Assembly (NCBI RefSeq): GCF_049739465.1
Contig: NZ_JBMHHY010000010.1
Span: 186,001-250,000 of the forward strand
DNA from: Embleya sp049739465
GTDB lineage: Bacteria; Actinomycetota; Actinomycetes; Streptomycetales; Streptomycetaceae
DNA length: 64,000 bases
Reading direction: 5' to 3'
This document shows, piece by piece, positions 16,484 to 24,637 of the stretch. Every line of letters begins with the position of its first letter. Position 1 is the first letter of the stretch. The notes below the pieces were generated by a model, which saw only the letters and a program-made list of their open reading frames with translations, made no database searches and was not told the origin of the DNA. A program made the translations under genes and the position numbers.

Positions 16484-17799
16484 TCGGCCGTCCCGTCCAC
16501 GCCCAGGCCCTGCGCGCGGGCGGCGGCCACCATCTCGGCCCAGGCCTGCACCAGCACCGCCCAGCGTTCGGCGTCCTCCTCAGCCTCGTCCAGGAGTTGC
16601 TGCCGCTGCCCGGCCACCACGTCCGCGAGCTCGGCGTACTTGCCACCCAGCTTGCGGTAGGAGCGGTCCACGACGTCCAGGCAGTGCTCGTTCCCGGCCC
16701 GGTCCCAGCCGACGCTGCCCCGCACCAGGTCCAGGATCGGCTCGACCCTCAGCTCGTTGCGCTCGTCCAGCATCCCGCGGCCGAGGTCGATCATCCCGCC
16801 GTAGACCGGGTACAGGTACAACATCGAGAGCAGGAACTTGACGAACCGCATCTGGTAGGAGATGAAGCCGGCGCCGATGCGCCGCTCGGGGGTGTAGTAG
16901 TTGACGATGTGGCGCTTGTGGACGACGCCGGGCAGCCGGGCGTGTACCAGGGCGTGCAGCAGGGCGTAGTCGCTGCCGATGGTCTGGACCGAGGGCAGCA
17001 GCGGCAACACCTCGTAAGCCCGGTGGTCCAGGGCGACGTTGCACATATAGACGTCCCAGATGTCGGGCACGCCGAGGACGGAGTCGTCGGAGCCGAACGG
17101 CTCGGAGCCGGCGCCCTTGAAGGAGACGTCCACCATCGCGTCCCGGTCCTCCTCCGACCACACCGGCGGCGTCCACAGGCGCACCAGGTCGCGGTAGACG
17201 GCCGGGTCCAGCTCCTGGATCTCGCCGATGTCCACGTTGAGTTCGCCGATGAAGGAGCCGCTGACCAGCATCACCGGCTTGTCCGCGTCGGCCGGGTCCA
17301 GCTCGGAGCGGGACACGCCGGCCACCGCCTCGCCGGCCGGCCGGCCGATCGAGAGCAACTCGTGGTGGATCGGGAACATCTTGCGACCGTCGACGACCTG
17401 GAAGTCGAAGTCGTCGTTGCGCAGGTGCGCCGAGGTGCAGCCCAGGGCAGCCGCGCCCAGGAAGAGCCGGTTGACGCAGGAACCGTACGCGACACCTTGC
17501 GGGAGCATCAGGTCGAGCAGCAGCTCGGGGTCGGCCGCGCCGGAGCGCTCGACCACCCCGCGCAGGAACTCCCGCTGCTGCGCCTCGCCGAGGTGGTGGA
17601 CGAACACGCCGGGAGTGGGGGCCAGTGCGGCCACGGCGTCCGCGTTCTGCGCGAACTCGGCGGCTTCGGTGGTGTCGAGGACGAGGAGGTGAACCTCGAC
17701 CCCGAAGGTCGCGACGGCGTAGGCCGCCTCCTCGGCGAGGTCCACGATGGTGCCGGGACAGGCACGCATGGTGGGCAGGGCGAGGCAGACTCGTTGCAT
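16480..17799 (-). CDS. DUF6271-like protein, possible GT-A-like nucleotide-sugar fold
   Basis: The 439-residue product resembles the Streptomyces DUF6271 family (recognised from memory, not searched). The start MQRVCLALPTMR followed by a hydrophobic strand ending in LLVLDT, and the later ACIDIC motif HLRNDDFDFQ with FPIHHELLSIG, look like the N-terminal half of GT-A glycosyltransferases with an Asp-rich metal site; this is inference. A hydrophobic stretch at about residues 305-320 (FLLSMLYLYPVYGG) may contact the membrane. It is coupled to the GNAT gene by ATGA. Its upstream region runs 700 bases to a dre-like site. The role in the cluster is unknown. Confidence 0.6.
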   Translation of the reverse strand: MQRVCLALPTMRACPGTIVDLAEEAAYAVATFGVEVHLLVLDTTEAAEFAQNADAVAALAPTPGVFVHHLGEAQQREFLRGVVERSGAADPELLLDLMLPQGVAYGSCVNRLFLGAAALGCTSAHLRNDDFDFQVVDGRKMFPIHHELLSIGRPAGEAVAGVSRSELDPADADKPVMLVSGSFIGELNVDIGEIQELDPAVYRDLVRLWTPPVWSEEDRDAMVDVSFKGAGSEPFGSDDSVLGVPDIWDVYMCNVALDHRAYEVLPLLPSVQTIGSDYALLHALVHARLPGVVHKRHIVNYYTPERRIGAGFISYQMRFVKFLLSMLYLYPVYGGMIDLGRGMLDERNELRVEPILDLVRGSVGWDRAGNEHCLDVVDRSYRKLGGKYAELADVVAGQRQQLLDEAEEDAERWAVLVQAWAEMVAAARAQGLGVDGTAE

Positions 17800-17832
17800 G
17801 GTGTGGGACTCTCCGTCCGGTCGTCGGATTCG

Positions 17833-18324
17833 TTACAGCAGTTGTCGGTCGAGCGAGGAACGGGGCACTGGACGGCGGTTTCGACCGGCCCGTTGCGCCA
17901 CCACGGACGAGGCCACCGGTGCGGCCGGAGAGCTACGGCGGGGACCGGCGGGGGTGGAACGCGCCCCTGCCGCGGCGGCGTCCCGGGCGTCCTCGGCCGG
18001 CAGGCGGAAGTCGACGTCGCCGTCCATCGACGCGGAACCTCCGACCGTCCGGGCCGCCTCGCCCGGAGGCCCCCCGGCCCGGAGCGGGTGGGCGCCTTCC
18101 TCGTCGGCCCGAGCCTCGCCGCGCAGACACCCCTGCGCAAGCGCCGGACGGTCGGCGAACCCGGCGTACCCGCCGCCCGGTTCGCGACAGGACGCGTCCG
18201 GCGGTACTCGCTCGTACCCGTTCGGAGCGGGGAGAAGCTCGCCAACGGTCCCGGCGCGGCCGGTGAAGGCGGCGTCGGCCGAAGAGTTCGGGATCGTCGG
18301 TAAGGCCGAACGGGCTCTGCGCAT
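17833..18324 (-). CDS. Possible hypothetical protein upstream of the DUF6271-like gene
   Basis: An open frame of 163 codons from ATG 18324 ends 33 bases before the DUF6271-like start and can be extended in frame to 18519, next to the dre-like site. Third positions are mostly G or C, as in real genes here, but the protein is rich in Ala, Arg, Gly and Pro, has no recognisable domain and could be chance. It contains a TTA codon near its start. If not coding, 17800-18520 is a long untranslated leader. I give it low confidence. Confidence 0.3.
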   Translation of the reverse strand: MRRARSALPTIPNSSADAAFTGRAGTVGELLPAPNGYERVPPDASCREPGGGYAGFADRPALAQGCLRGEARADEEGAHPLRAGGPPGEAARTVGGSASMDGDVDFRLPAEDARDAAAAGARSTPAGPRRSSPAAPVASSVVAQRAGRNRRPVPRSSLDRQLL

Positions 18325-18521
18325 ACGGCGTCTCCGATCGATCATCAGATCCGTGTGCCCGTCCGAGGATCGAAGCATGGCAACGCCGCATGACTTCCTC
18401 AAAGCAGCGGTGATGTAGTCGAGTCGAGTGGCCGGTGAGTCCCGAGCGGTGTCGGTGCCGGTGTCGGTGCCGGGGCGCGGGGCTCCGCCGGACTCGTGCG
18501 GATGACCTTGCTTCACCACAT

Positions 18522-18533
18522 TGGACTAGACCA
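18522..18533. promoter_or_regulatory. DasR-type (dre-like) operator, third copy
   Basis: TGGACTAGACCA is identical to the 12-mer at 11192 and differs from the dre core at one position. It lies upstream of the leftward GNAT/DUF6271 transcription unit, at the boundary between the biosynthetic cluster and the unrelated GntR operon. Confidence 0.6.
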
Positions 18534-18678
18534 ACAGTGGTGTCAATGGGGCCCTTTCAGGGATCGGGCGGCGCACGATCGGCGTGTAGCCCAGTGCGAC
18601 GAGCCTCCCGCCGGTTGCCCGCGTGACAGTCGACTCGGACGACAAGGGTCGTCGTACCACCCCATCCCGGCGGCTGCT

Positions 18679-18706
18679 CCGGCCCCCCGTGCTCACGGGG
18701 GGCCGG
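18679..18706. terminator. Strong GC hairpin terminator
   Basis: A perfect 13-bp inverted repeat (18679-18691 with 18694-18706) lies 25 bases beyond the stop of the leftward M29-like gene and is its likely terminator. Confidence 0.8.
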
Positions 18707-18730
18707 GCGACCCCTGCCGGCGTCGGCCCG

Positions 18731-19852
18731 CTACCGAGTGCGCCGCGTGTATCGGGCGGGCAGCACCATCCGGGGGTTGGCGTCGAGGAGTACGTCGGCG
18801 GGGCCGAACCGGTCGGCCAGAGCCCGGATTTCCGGGTCGTCGAGCAGCAACAGCCGTCCGCCGTCGACCAACGGCGTGCCGTCGATCGTGATGGTCGGAC
18901 GGTCGAACTGGCAGTCGCAATGGGCGTGTCCGGGGCCGCTACGGTCGGGGGCGCCCCGGTCGGCGAGGGCGTCCAAGCCGAGATAGAAGGCTCCGGCGTG
19001 CTTCTCGCGCTCGAACTGGGTTCCGCCGCCGGCGCGTACCTTCGGGTTGAGCCCGATGAGCGCGTGCCGAAGGTAGTAGCCCTTGGGGGAGTAGCGGCGC
19101 AGCTCGGCGGCCGAGCTTCCCCCGTCGATCGACGTCACGATGTTGTCGGTGAGCTCGACGGTGACCGGTTCGACCGGTGTGCCGGTGACGGTGGATTCCT
19201 CGATGACCAGGACCCCATCCGTGCGGTCGGGGTAGAAGTTGACGCCCCCGTACGGGAAGGGCCGCCACATGCCGGGGGTGAGTGGCGCATGGTGGCCGCT
19301 GGTGACGAAGTTGCGAAAGGTCACGTCGGTGCCCGCGGCGGTGGTCACCCGGATCTCGCCCGCGGCGGCGAGCAACGCGGTCGCCTTGGCCTCCAGCGCG
19401 AAATACAGCTCCAGCGGAAAACGCGCGCCGGTGACCAGGGCCGCGGCGGTGGCGGTCTGGTGCAGGGAGACGAACCTGGCCCGGCGCTTGGCGATCTCGT
19501 CGAAGAACAGGCCGTCGCCGTGCACTTCCCCCCACCACGTACACGACAGCACCACATCGGCGGCGGCGTGGGCGGCGGTGGCGATCCCGAAGTCCTGCCC
19601 GGCATCCCAGCCGCCGGCGCTGAAGGGCGGGACGGCCAGCACATGCACGTCCGCGTTGCGGTACGAGGCCGCCGCCGCGAGCGCCTGCACCACCACCGGG
19701 TCGACCGGGTTCTCGGTCAGGATCAATACCCGTTCGCCTGCGGCGACGGCGGCGTACTCCATCAAGTGATAGGCGCCGGGCATCAGTTCGGTGATGGACA
19801 GGGGCGCCGCCGTGGGCGTGTCCAGATAGCTGAAGGCGTTCGTCGCGTTCAT
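18731..19852 (-). CDS. M29/NicX-like metalloprotein (leucyl aminopeptidase-like)
   Basis: The 373-residue product resembles the M29 aminopeptidase superfamily, which also holds the ring-cleaving dioxygenase NicX (2,5-dihydroxypyridine 5,6-dioxygenase). Features are an N-terminal Rossmann-like half (GERVLILTENPVDPVVV), the central GEIRVTTAAGTDVTF region, and a metal-ligand stretch near residue 320 with GHAHCDCQFDRPT. The assignment to peptidase or dioxygenase cannot be settled by eye. It is the last gene of an operon with a GntR regulator and an MFS transporter, overlapping the latter by ATGA, which fits uptake followed by hydrolysis or ring opening of a small molecule. Confidence 0.6.
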   Translation of the reverse strand: MNATNAFSYLDTPTAAPLSITELMPGAYHLMEYAAVAAGERVLILTENPVDPVVVQALAAAASYRNADVHVLAVPPFSAGGWDAGQDFGIATAAHAAADVVLSCTWWGEVHGDGLFFDEIAKRRARFVSLHQTATAAALVTGARFPLELYFALEAKATALLAAAGEIRVTTAAGTDVTFRNFVTSGHHAPLTPGMWRPFPYGGVNFYPDRTDGVLVIEESTVTGTPVEPVTVELTDNIVTSIDGGSSAAELRRYSPKGYYLRHALIGLNPKVRAGGGTQFEREKHAGAFYLGLDALADRGAPDRSGPGHAHCDCQFDRPTITIDGTPLVDGGRLLLLDDPEIRALADRFGPADVLLDANPRMVLPARYTRRTR

Positions 19853-21189
19853 GCGGGTGGGGTCCCTTCCGGTGATATCGGGGGATTCGGCGGGGCCGGC
19901 GGACCTGCCGACATGGAGACGTGCCGGTCGCGGCCTGCTCCCAGGCCCGCGAGAGCCTGGGCCACGGCCAGGGCGATGAGCACGGTGAGCGGTACGGTCC
20001 ACCCGTTCGTGAGTTCGTGGAGTGAGCCGATGACCAGCGGGCCGAGGGCGGCCACCAGGTAGCCGACGCTCTGCGCCATTCCGGACAGCGCGGCGACCTG
20101 GGACGCGTCGGCGGCGCGTTGGCTCTGGAAGGTGAGCGCGAGCACCAGGCAGGCGCCGCCGCCCAAGCCGCTCAGTACGCTCCACACCGGCGCGATGCCG
20201 GGCGCCCAGAGGAGTCCCGCGTAGCCACCCGCGCACATCAGCGAGCCGGCGACCGCGGGCAACCGCTGATCGGTGAGGCGGCGCGCGAGCAGCGGCACGG
20301 CACTGCCGGACAACAAACCGACGAACTGGAACAGGGAGAGCTGCCAGCCGGCGGCCGAATCGGAGACGCCGTGGTCGTGCACGATGCTCGGGAACCAGGC
20401 GATGGTGGTGTAGAAGCCGAGGGACTGAAGGCCCATGAACGCGCTGACCTGCCAGGCCAGGGCCGAACGCCAGGGGGTACGGGCCCGAGTGTCGGGGCCG
20501 CAGTCCGGAACCCGGGCCGGGGGGCGGTGACGGATCGCCTGCGGAGTCCAGATCAGGAGGGCGAGCAGGCCGAGCAGGGCCCAACAGCCCAGCGCGGTAC
20601 GCCAACCCCCCGGGAGGTGGTCGGCGAGCGGCACGGATACCCCGGAGGAGACGGCGGCGACGAGGCCCATGACGGTCACGTACAGCCCGGTGACCGTGCC
20701 GATCCGGTGGTCGGGCACGCTGCTCTTGATGAGCGAGGGCAACAGGACGTTGCCGTACGCGATTCCGGCCGCGAGTACCACCGTGCCGGCGAACAGCGCC
20801 GCCGCGCCGGGCAACGAGCGAAGCACGGTCCCGGCGGTGAGGACCAGCAGGGCGACCCACAGGACACGGTGGGTCCCATGGCGTCGCGCGCTGCGGTTCA
20901 CCAGCGGCGAGGTGGCCGCGAAGGTCAGCAGCGGTAGCGTGTTGAGCAGTCCACCCGCCGTGCCGGACAGGCCGGTGCCGTCCTCGATCGTCGGCAGGAG
21001 CGAGCCGACTCCGGTGAGCGCGGCCCGCAGGTTCGCCGCCACCAGGACGATGGCGACGAGGAGTACCCAGCCGGTCGTCCCGGTCGTCCCGGTTGTTCCG
21101 GTTGTCCCGCTCGGCGCTCGGCGTCGGGTGTGCGTCGGCGGGGCAGTGGTGGGAGTTCCGGGAGGGGCCTGCGGGGCGGGCATGTTCAC
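19849..21189 (-). CDS. MFS transporter, CynX/NimT type
   Basis: The 446-residue product has twelve predicted membrane segments and resembles the CynX/NimT (cyanate/nitroimidazole) MFS branch. The N-terminal tail before helix I contains a TTG tripeptide repeated four times, encoded by a tandem 9-base repeat near 21080-21115. The first helix has VAANLRAALTGVG, typical of this branch. A GTG at 21189 overlaps the GntR stop; an ATG two codons later is an alternative. The substrate is probably that of the downstream M29/NicX-like protein. Confidence 0.8.
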   Translation of the reverse strand: MNMPAPQAPPGTPTTAPPTHTRRRAPSGTTGTTGTTGTTGWVLLVAIVLVAANLRAALTGVGSLLPTIEDGTGLSGTAGGLLNTLPLLTFAATSPLVNRSARRHGTHRVLWVALLVLTAGTVLRSLPGAAALFAGTVVLAAGIAYGNVLLPSLIKSSVPDHRIGTVTGLYVTVMGLVAAVSSGVSVPLADHLPGGWRTALGCWALLGLLALLIWTPQAIRHRPPARVPDCGPDTRARTPWRSALAWQVSAFMGLQSLGFYTTIAWFPSIVHDHGVSDSAAGWQLSLFQFVGLLSGSAVPLLARRLTDQRLPAVAGSLMCAGGYAGLLWAPGIAPVWSVLSGLGGGACLVLALTFQSQRAADASQVAALSGMAQSVGYLVAALGPLVIGSLHELTNGWTVPLTVLIALAVAQALAGLGAGRDRHVSMSAGPPAPPNPPISPEGTPPA

Positions 21190-21866
21190 CCCTCCCCGGC
21201 GCGACGCGTGAGCTGTACCAGCGTGGCCGCCGCGAGGCGCGCGGACACCGGGTCGCCCGCCTCGATGGCGTCCACGAGGGCGGTGTGCCAGTGGTTGTGC
21301 CGGGCGGCGAGGTCCTCGTCCCAGGCCAACTCGGCGACGACTGCGGCCAGTGCGCTGCCCAGGTGCCGGTAGACCTCGGCGAGCAACTCGTTCCCGCCGA
21401 CCTCCACCACCGCCAGGTGAAAGGCGTTGTCGGCGTCGGCCAGCGCGGTCATCTCAGCGTGATCGGTCTCGTGCGCTCGGCGCAGCAGCTCCCGAAGACG
21501 CGTCACATCGGCGTCCGTCCGACGCTCGGCGGCCAGACCGGCGGCATGCTCTTCGAGCACCGCACGAAGCTCGAGCACGTCGCAGGATCGCGTCGTCGAG
21601 GCCCGGCGCACCAGCACGGCCTCCAACTCGCTGGTCAGCCGGACGTAGGTACCGTCCCCGGCCCGGGGTTCGAGCAGACCCAGATGCACCAGCGAACGCA
21701 CGGCCTCCCGCACGGTGTTGCGGCTGACCCCGAGGATGCGGACCAACTCGTGCTCGCCGGGAATCCGCCCACCGACCGGCCAGCGGCCGGAGGCGATCTC
21801 GTCCCGGAGCTGATCGGCGACCTGGGCGGACAACGTTGCCACCCGGCGAGGTTCGGCAAGCCCCAT
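21186..21866 (-). CDS. GntR-family transcriptional regulator, FadR/FCD type
   Basis: The 226-residue product has an N-terminal winged helix (QVADQLRDEIASGRWPVGG, then VSRNTVREAVRSLVHLGLLE) and a C-terminal helical FCD ligand domain with the metal-ligand pattern D-x3-H (ADNAFHLAVVE) and later histidines. I start it at ATG 21866, preceded by GGAGG at five bases; a much longer in-frame extension is not supported. It probably represses its own operon with the MFS and M29-like genes. It is FadR type, not HutC/DasR type, so it is not the obvious reader of the dre-like sites in region A. Confidence 0.9.
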   Translation of the reverse strand: MGLAEPRRVATLSAQVADQLRDEIASGRWPVGGRIPGEHELVRILGVSRNTVREAVRSLVHLGLLEPRAGDGTYVRLTSELEAVLVRRASTTRSCDVLELRAVLEEHAAGLAAERRTDADVTRLRELLRRAHETDHAEMTALADADNAFHLAVVEVGGNELLAEVYRHLGSALAAVVAELAWDEDLAARHNHWHTALVDAIEAGDPVSARLAAATLVQLTRRAGEG

Positions 21867-21878
21867 GTAAACCTCCAA

Positions 21879-21889
21879 ATGTTGGACAT
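21879..21889. promoter_or_regulatory. Candidate GntR autoregulatory operator
   Basis: ATGTTGGACAT is an inverted repeat (ATGT-TGG-ACAT) lying just upstream of the ribosome binding site of the GntR gene. FadR-type GntR proteins bind short palindromes with a GT...AC core, which this has. Confidence 0.5.
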
Positions 21890-21906
21890 CTGTAGGAGAA
21901 CACAAA

Positions 21907-22030
21907 GCCGAGATCGCGGCCAAGTGATCCGTGTCACTTCCGTACCGGCGCGAAGAAGGGCCGGCACCCCTCACCCGACACCGTCGTGCGCATGCTGCGC
22001 GAACACGGCCGGCCGACCGCCCCCGGTCGC
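21907..22030 (+). pseudogene. Remnant of a recombinase-type C-terminal helix-turn-helix
   Basis: In one frame AEIAAK is followed, after a short frame disturbance with a TGA, by TGAKKGRHPSPDTVVRMLREHG. This ending looks like the C-terminal tail of site-specific recombinases or their accessory proteins. A closely similar stretch is found at 29447-29560. No full gene surrounds either copy, so both are fragments left by lost elements. Confidence 0.45.
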
Positions 22031-23183
22031 CCTGAGCTGCTTGTTCCTCTGCCGTAGCTTGCCCGAGCGCAGGGCCGAGTACGGGAGTCGTCGGAACGGT
22101 CATGGTGCTCCCCGGGAGTGGATGCGGGCGCGGGTGCCGTCTGTAACGTGGTTCATCGGCGTCGGCCGCCGCCTTTCTCGGCGCCACTGCGCCACCCATG
22201 TTCATCGATTGGGCCAAGTCCCCCTACCAGTCGCCGATTTGGCGCACCTTCGGCTTCGTCTCCTGACCCGGCCCTCGGGCGAGCCGCTCGGCCGGAGGCG
22301 GGTCGAGGTCGACGCGGACCAGGGCGGCGGCCGGGCGCGCCGGGTCCGTGTCGGGCACGAGGTCGGCGAGGGCCGTTGTGGCGGTGGGGAGGCCGAGGCG
22401 GGCGGCGCCGTGCAGGGGCGGGTGGGGTGGCCGTCGAACTGCCCGAGCGCCCGACGATGCCCGCACTGAGGGTCCCGGTCGGGTACCGGCAGCGCCGGCG
22501 CCCCGACCGGGTCCGCGAGGGCCGCGGACACGCCGCCGGCTCAGCGGTGTTCCGGGAGTACGTCCGCCCGGCGAGGCGGTGGGACGACGTCGCCACGGTG
22601 GGGCTGCTGCGACGTCGATGGCAACTGGTACCAACTACTGAACTTGAACGGGTGATGTCCGGCTGCCGGAGCAGGCGACGACGACCAGGCGCCCGCCCGG
22701 CCCGGTTCCGCCAAGACGCGTTCCAGGGCCGCGCCGCGCCTTCGAGGATCGCGGTCCAGTGCACTCGGCAGAACCCCTCGTCCACACTGCGGGCCGTCTC
22801 CGGGGCGCGGCGGTGCACGCGCAGGTAGTCGCCGGGCAGCAGCGCGCTCGCCGGCTTGGCGAACACCGCCGCGTGCCGGGTGCGTTCGCCCGGCGACCGG
22901 TCCGGCGCGACGGCCGTCTCGACCCGCTCCTCCACACGTCTCGCCCCGCGCAGCGGCGTTCCCGTCCGCTCCCGAGCGGGCCGGGCGAATTCGAGGACCG
23001 ACAAGGTCCGCGAGGTCAGCGGCGTGTTACCGGGCCGTGGGTGGGGAAGGCGGTTGGGTCGCCGGCCGGCGGGGGTGTTGTAACACCGTTCTTCGGGGCG
23101 ACCTGTGATGGCTGTGACCAGGGAAGACGCGGTGTTGTCGGGAGTATTGGACAGCTCGGTCGGGGTGGTTGTCGTTCCTTCTT
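22031..23183. other. Region without a supported gene
   Basis: Open frames on both strands here are arginine/proline-rich and show no domain. A leftward stretch at about 22690-22930 (containing FAKPASALLPGDYLRVHRR) reads like part of a real protein, but has no matching start or end, so it may be a decayed gene. Nothing else was recognised. Confidence 0.4.
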
Positions 23184-23214
23184 GTGACCTTGTCACCGCT
23201 CTGTGACAGCGGTG
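23184..23214. promoter_or_regulatory. Nested inverted repeats upstream of the lipoprotein gene
   Basis: GTGAC-CTT-GTCAC (23184-23196) overlaps CACCGCT-N7-AGCGGTG (23194-23214); GTGAC occurs in both. The cluster lies about 120 bases before the lipoprotein start and may be an operator or part of its promoter. Confidence 0.4.
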
Positions 23215-23330
23215 TCGTGGTGCGACGACCGGGGTATCGCCGGGGCCGGCGGCCCGGCCATGGTGGTCGGGCAGGCACCGAGGGGCCGAGGGTGTTTCGG
23301 CTCCAACCACCGGATATCAAGGGGTCGTTC

Positions 23331-24077
23331 ATGTTCCGCAACCGTCGCACCGCCCTCCTCGTCTCCGCGGCCGTCCTCGGCGGCGCGATGTTGACGACGG
23401 CGTGCCAGGGCACGGACTCGAACTCGAACTCGGGGGCCGCGCAGGGCTCCTCGCCCGTCGCCCCGCCGGCCGCCGCGACCGGCGCGTCGACCACCGGCGG
23501 CAACACAGGCGGCAACACGGGCGGCAACCCGGGAGCCGGCGGGGGCGGCGGCGGGACCGACTCCGCCGGGAAGGACTCCGCTGGGAAGGACTCCGCCGGG
23601 AAAAGCTCCGGCGGACAGGCCATGACCGCCGGAGGCGGGGGCGGCGGCGACAACGGCTCGATCGGCAAGTGCCGCACCGACGACCTCAGGGCTACCGCGC
23701 AGGACGCGACCATCGGCGGCGACGCCGAACTCACCGTCGCGGTGACGTTCAAGAACATCGGCCACAACTGCACGATGTCCGGATTCGCGGGCGTCGACCT
23801 CCAGACCGCCAAGGGACCCCTGTCCGCGAAGCGCGTCGGCGCCCCGGCCGACCCGTTCGTCCTCAAGAGCGGCACGTCGGTGTCGTTCGGCATCACCTAC
23901 CCCTCCGGCGCCACCGGTGACTACGGCGTCAAGGTCACGGGCCTGCAGGTCACCCCGCCCGGAGAGACCAAGGCCATCACCCTGAACTGGCCCGGCACCC
24001 CCACCCTGCCCGTCGTCGACGGCGCCGGCTCCCCGGTCAACGTCGGCCCCATCGGCAGCGCCGGCCAGGGCGGCTGA
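23331..24077 (+). CDS. DUF4232 secreted lipoprotein
   Basis: The 248-residue product has a type II signal peptide: positive MFRNRRT, a hydrophobic core and lipobox LTTAC with the lipidated Cys25. A low-complexity linker of about 80 residues follows, with GGNT and AGKDS tandem repeats, probably spanning the cell wall. The C-terminal half (about 110-248) starts with KCRTDDLRATAQD and matches the DUF4232 beta-sandwich of actinobacterial exported proteins; two cysteines (GKC and HNC) may pair. It has no operon partner. Its function is not known. Confidence 0.85.
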   Translation: MFRNRRTALLVSAAVLGGAMLTTACQGTDSNSNSGAAQGSSPVAPPAAATGASTTGGNTGGNTGGNPGAGGGGGGTDSAGKDSAGKDSAGKSSGGQAMTAGGGGGGDNGSIGKCRTDDLRATAQDATIGGDAELTVAVTFKNIGHNCTMSGFAGVDLQTAKGPLSAKRVGAPADPFVLKSGTSVSFGITYPSGATGDYGVKVTGLQVTPPGETKAITLNWPGTPTLPVVDGAGSPVNVGPIGSAGQGG

Positions 24078-24637
24078 CCCACACGACCCGCCAGACCGAC
24101 GAAGACCTCGGGCGTCGATGTCGAAGGGCACCGGTCACCGGCCGATCGGCGCACCGCAGCCGCCGCCCACGCGTCAGCTCACCGCAACTGCCGCCCACGC
24201 GTCAGCCGGACGGACTGTCCTTTCGAGAGCGCCGCCGGCACGACGCACCGGCGGCGCCGACCACCGCCGAACCCGAACCCGTCGATCCCCGGGACGACTT
24301 CCTCGCGGTCGACGACGGCACGACCGCGCACGTCCGCCCGCCACGCCCGAAGGTCGACGCATGGGCGGCGCATTGGCCCGAACGGGGTCGACGGACGGAG
24401 CAACTCGACGCTCTGGAAGGCGAGATCGGTCTCGAACTCCTTGGCGGCGAAGCCCTTGTCTCTGTGCTCCCGGGCGCACTTACTCCGTCGAAACCATGCG
24501 CTGAGGGCGTCTGTCGAAGCGGCCCGGGACCTGTGACCTCGTGCCGCTCAACGCCCTTGGTTGTCAGTGCCGTTGGCTAGCGTGTGTCGCGCCGAGCCCG
24601 GATCGGAGTGGGGCTCGGGCCGGCAAGGAGGGTACGC
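24078..24637. other. Region without a supported gene
   Basis: No convincing gene. A 15-base segment CCGCCCACGCGTCAG occurs twice about 25 bases apart (around 24162 and 24189). A rightward frame at about 24270-24490, with DDFLAVDDGTTAHVRPP and later EQLDALEGEIGLELLGG, has natural-looking composition but lacks a start and runs into a stop, so it may be a gene remnant. Confidence 0.4.

Noticed and set aside
17933..18391. Leftward 152-codon frame upstream of the DUF6271-like gene
   Set aside because: Arginine makes up a very large share of its residues, typical of a wrong frame; the alternative frame ending at 17833 has better codon bias.
21186..21866. The GntR regulator as the reader of the dre-like sites
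   Set aside because: Its C-terminal domain is FCD (FadR type), while dre sites are read by HutC-type proteins. A different palindrome lies at its own promoter.
22153..23310. Leftward 385-codon frame between the GntR and lipoprotein genes
   Set aside because: No domain, Arg/Pro/Thr-rich composition and no ribosome binding site; only a short inner stretch looks like a decayed gene.
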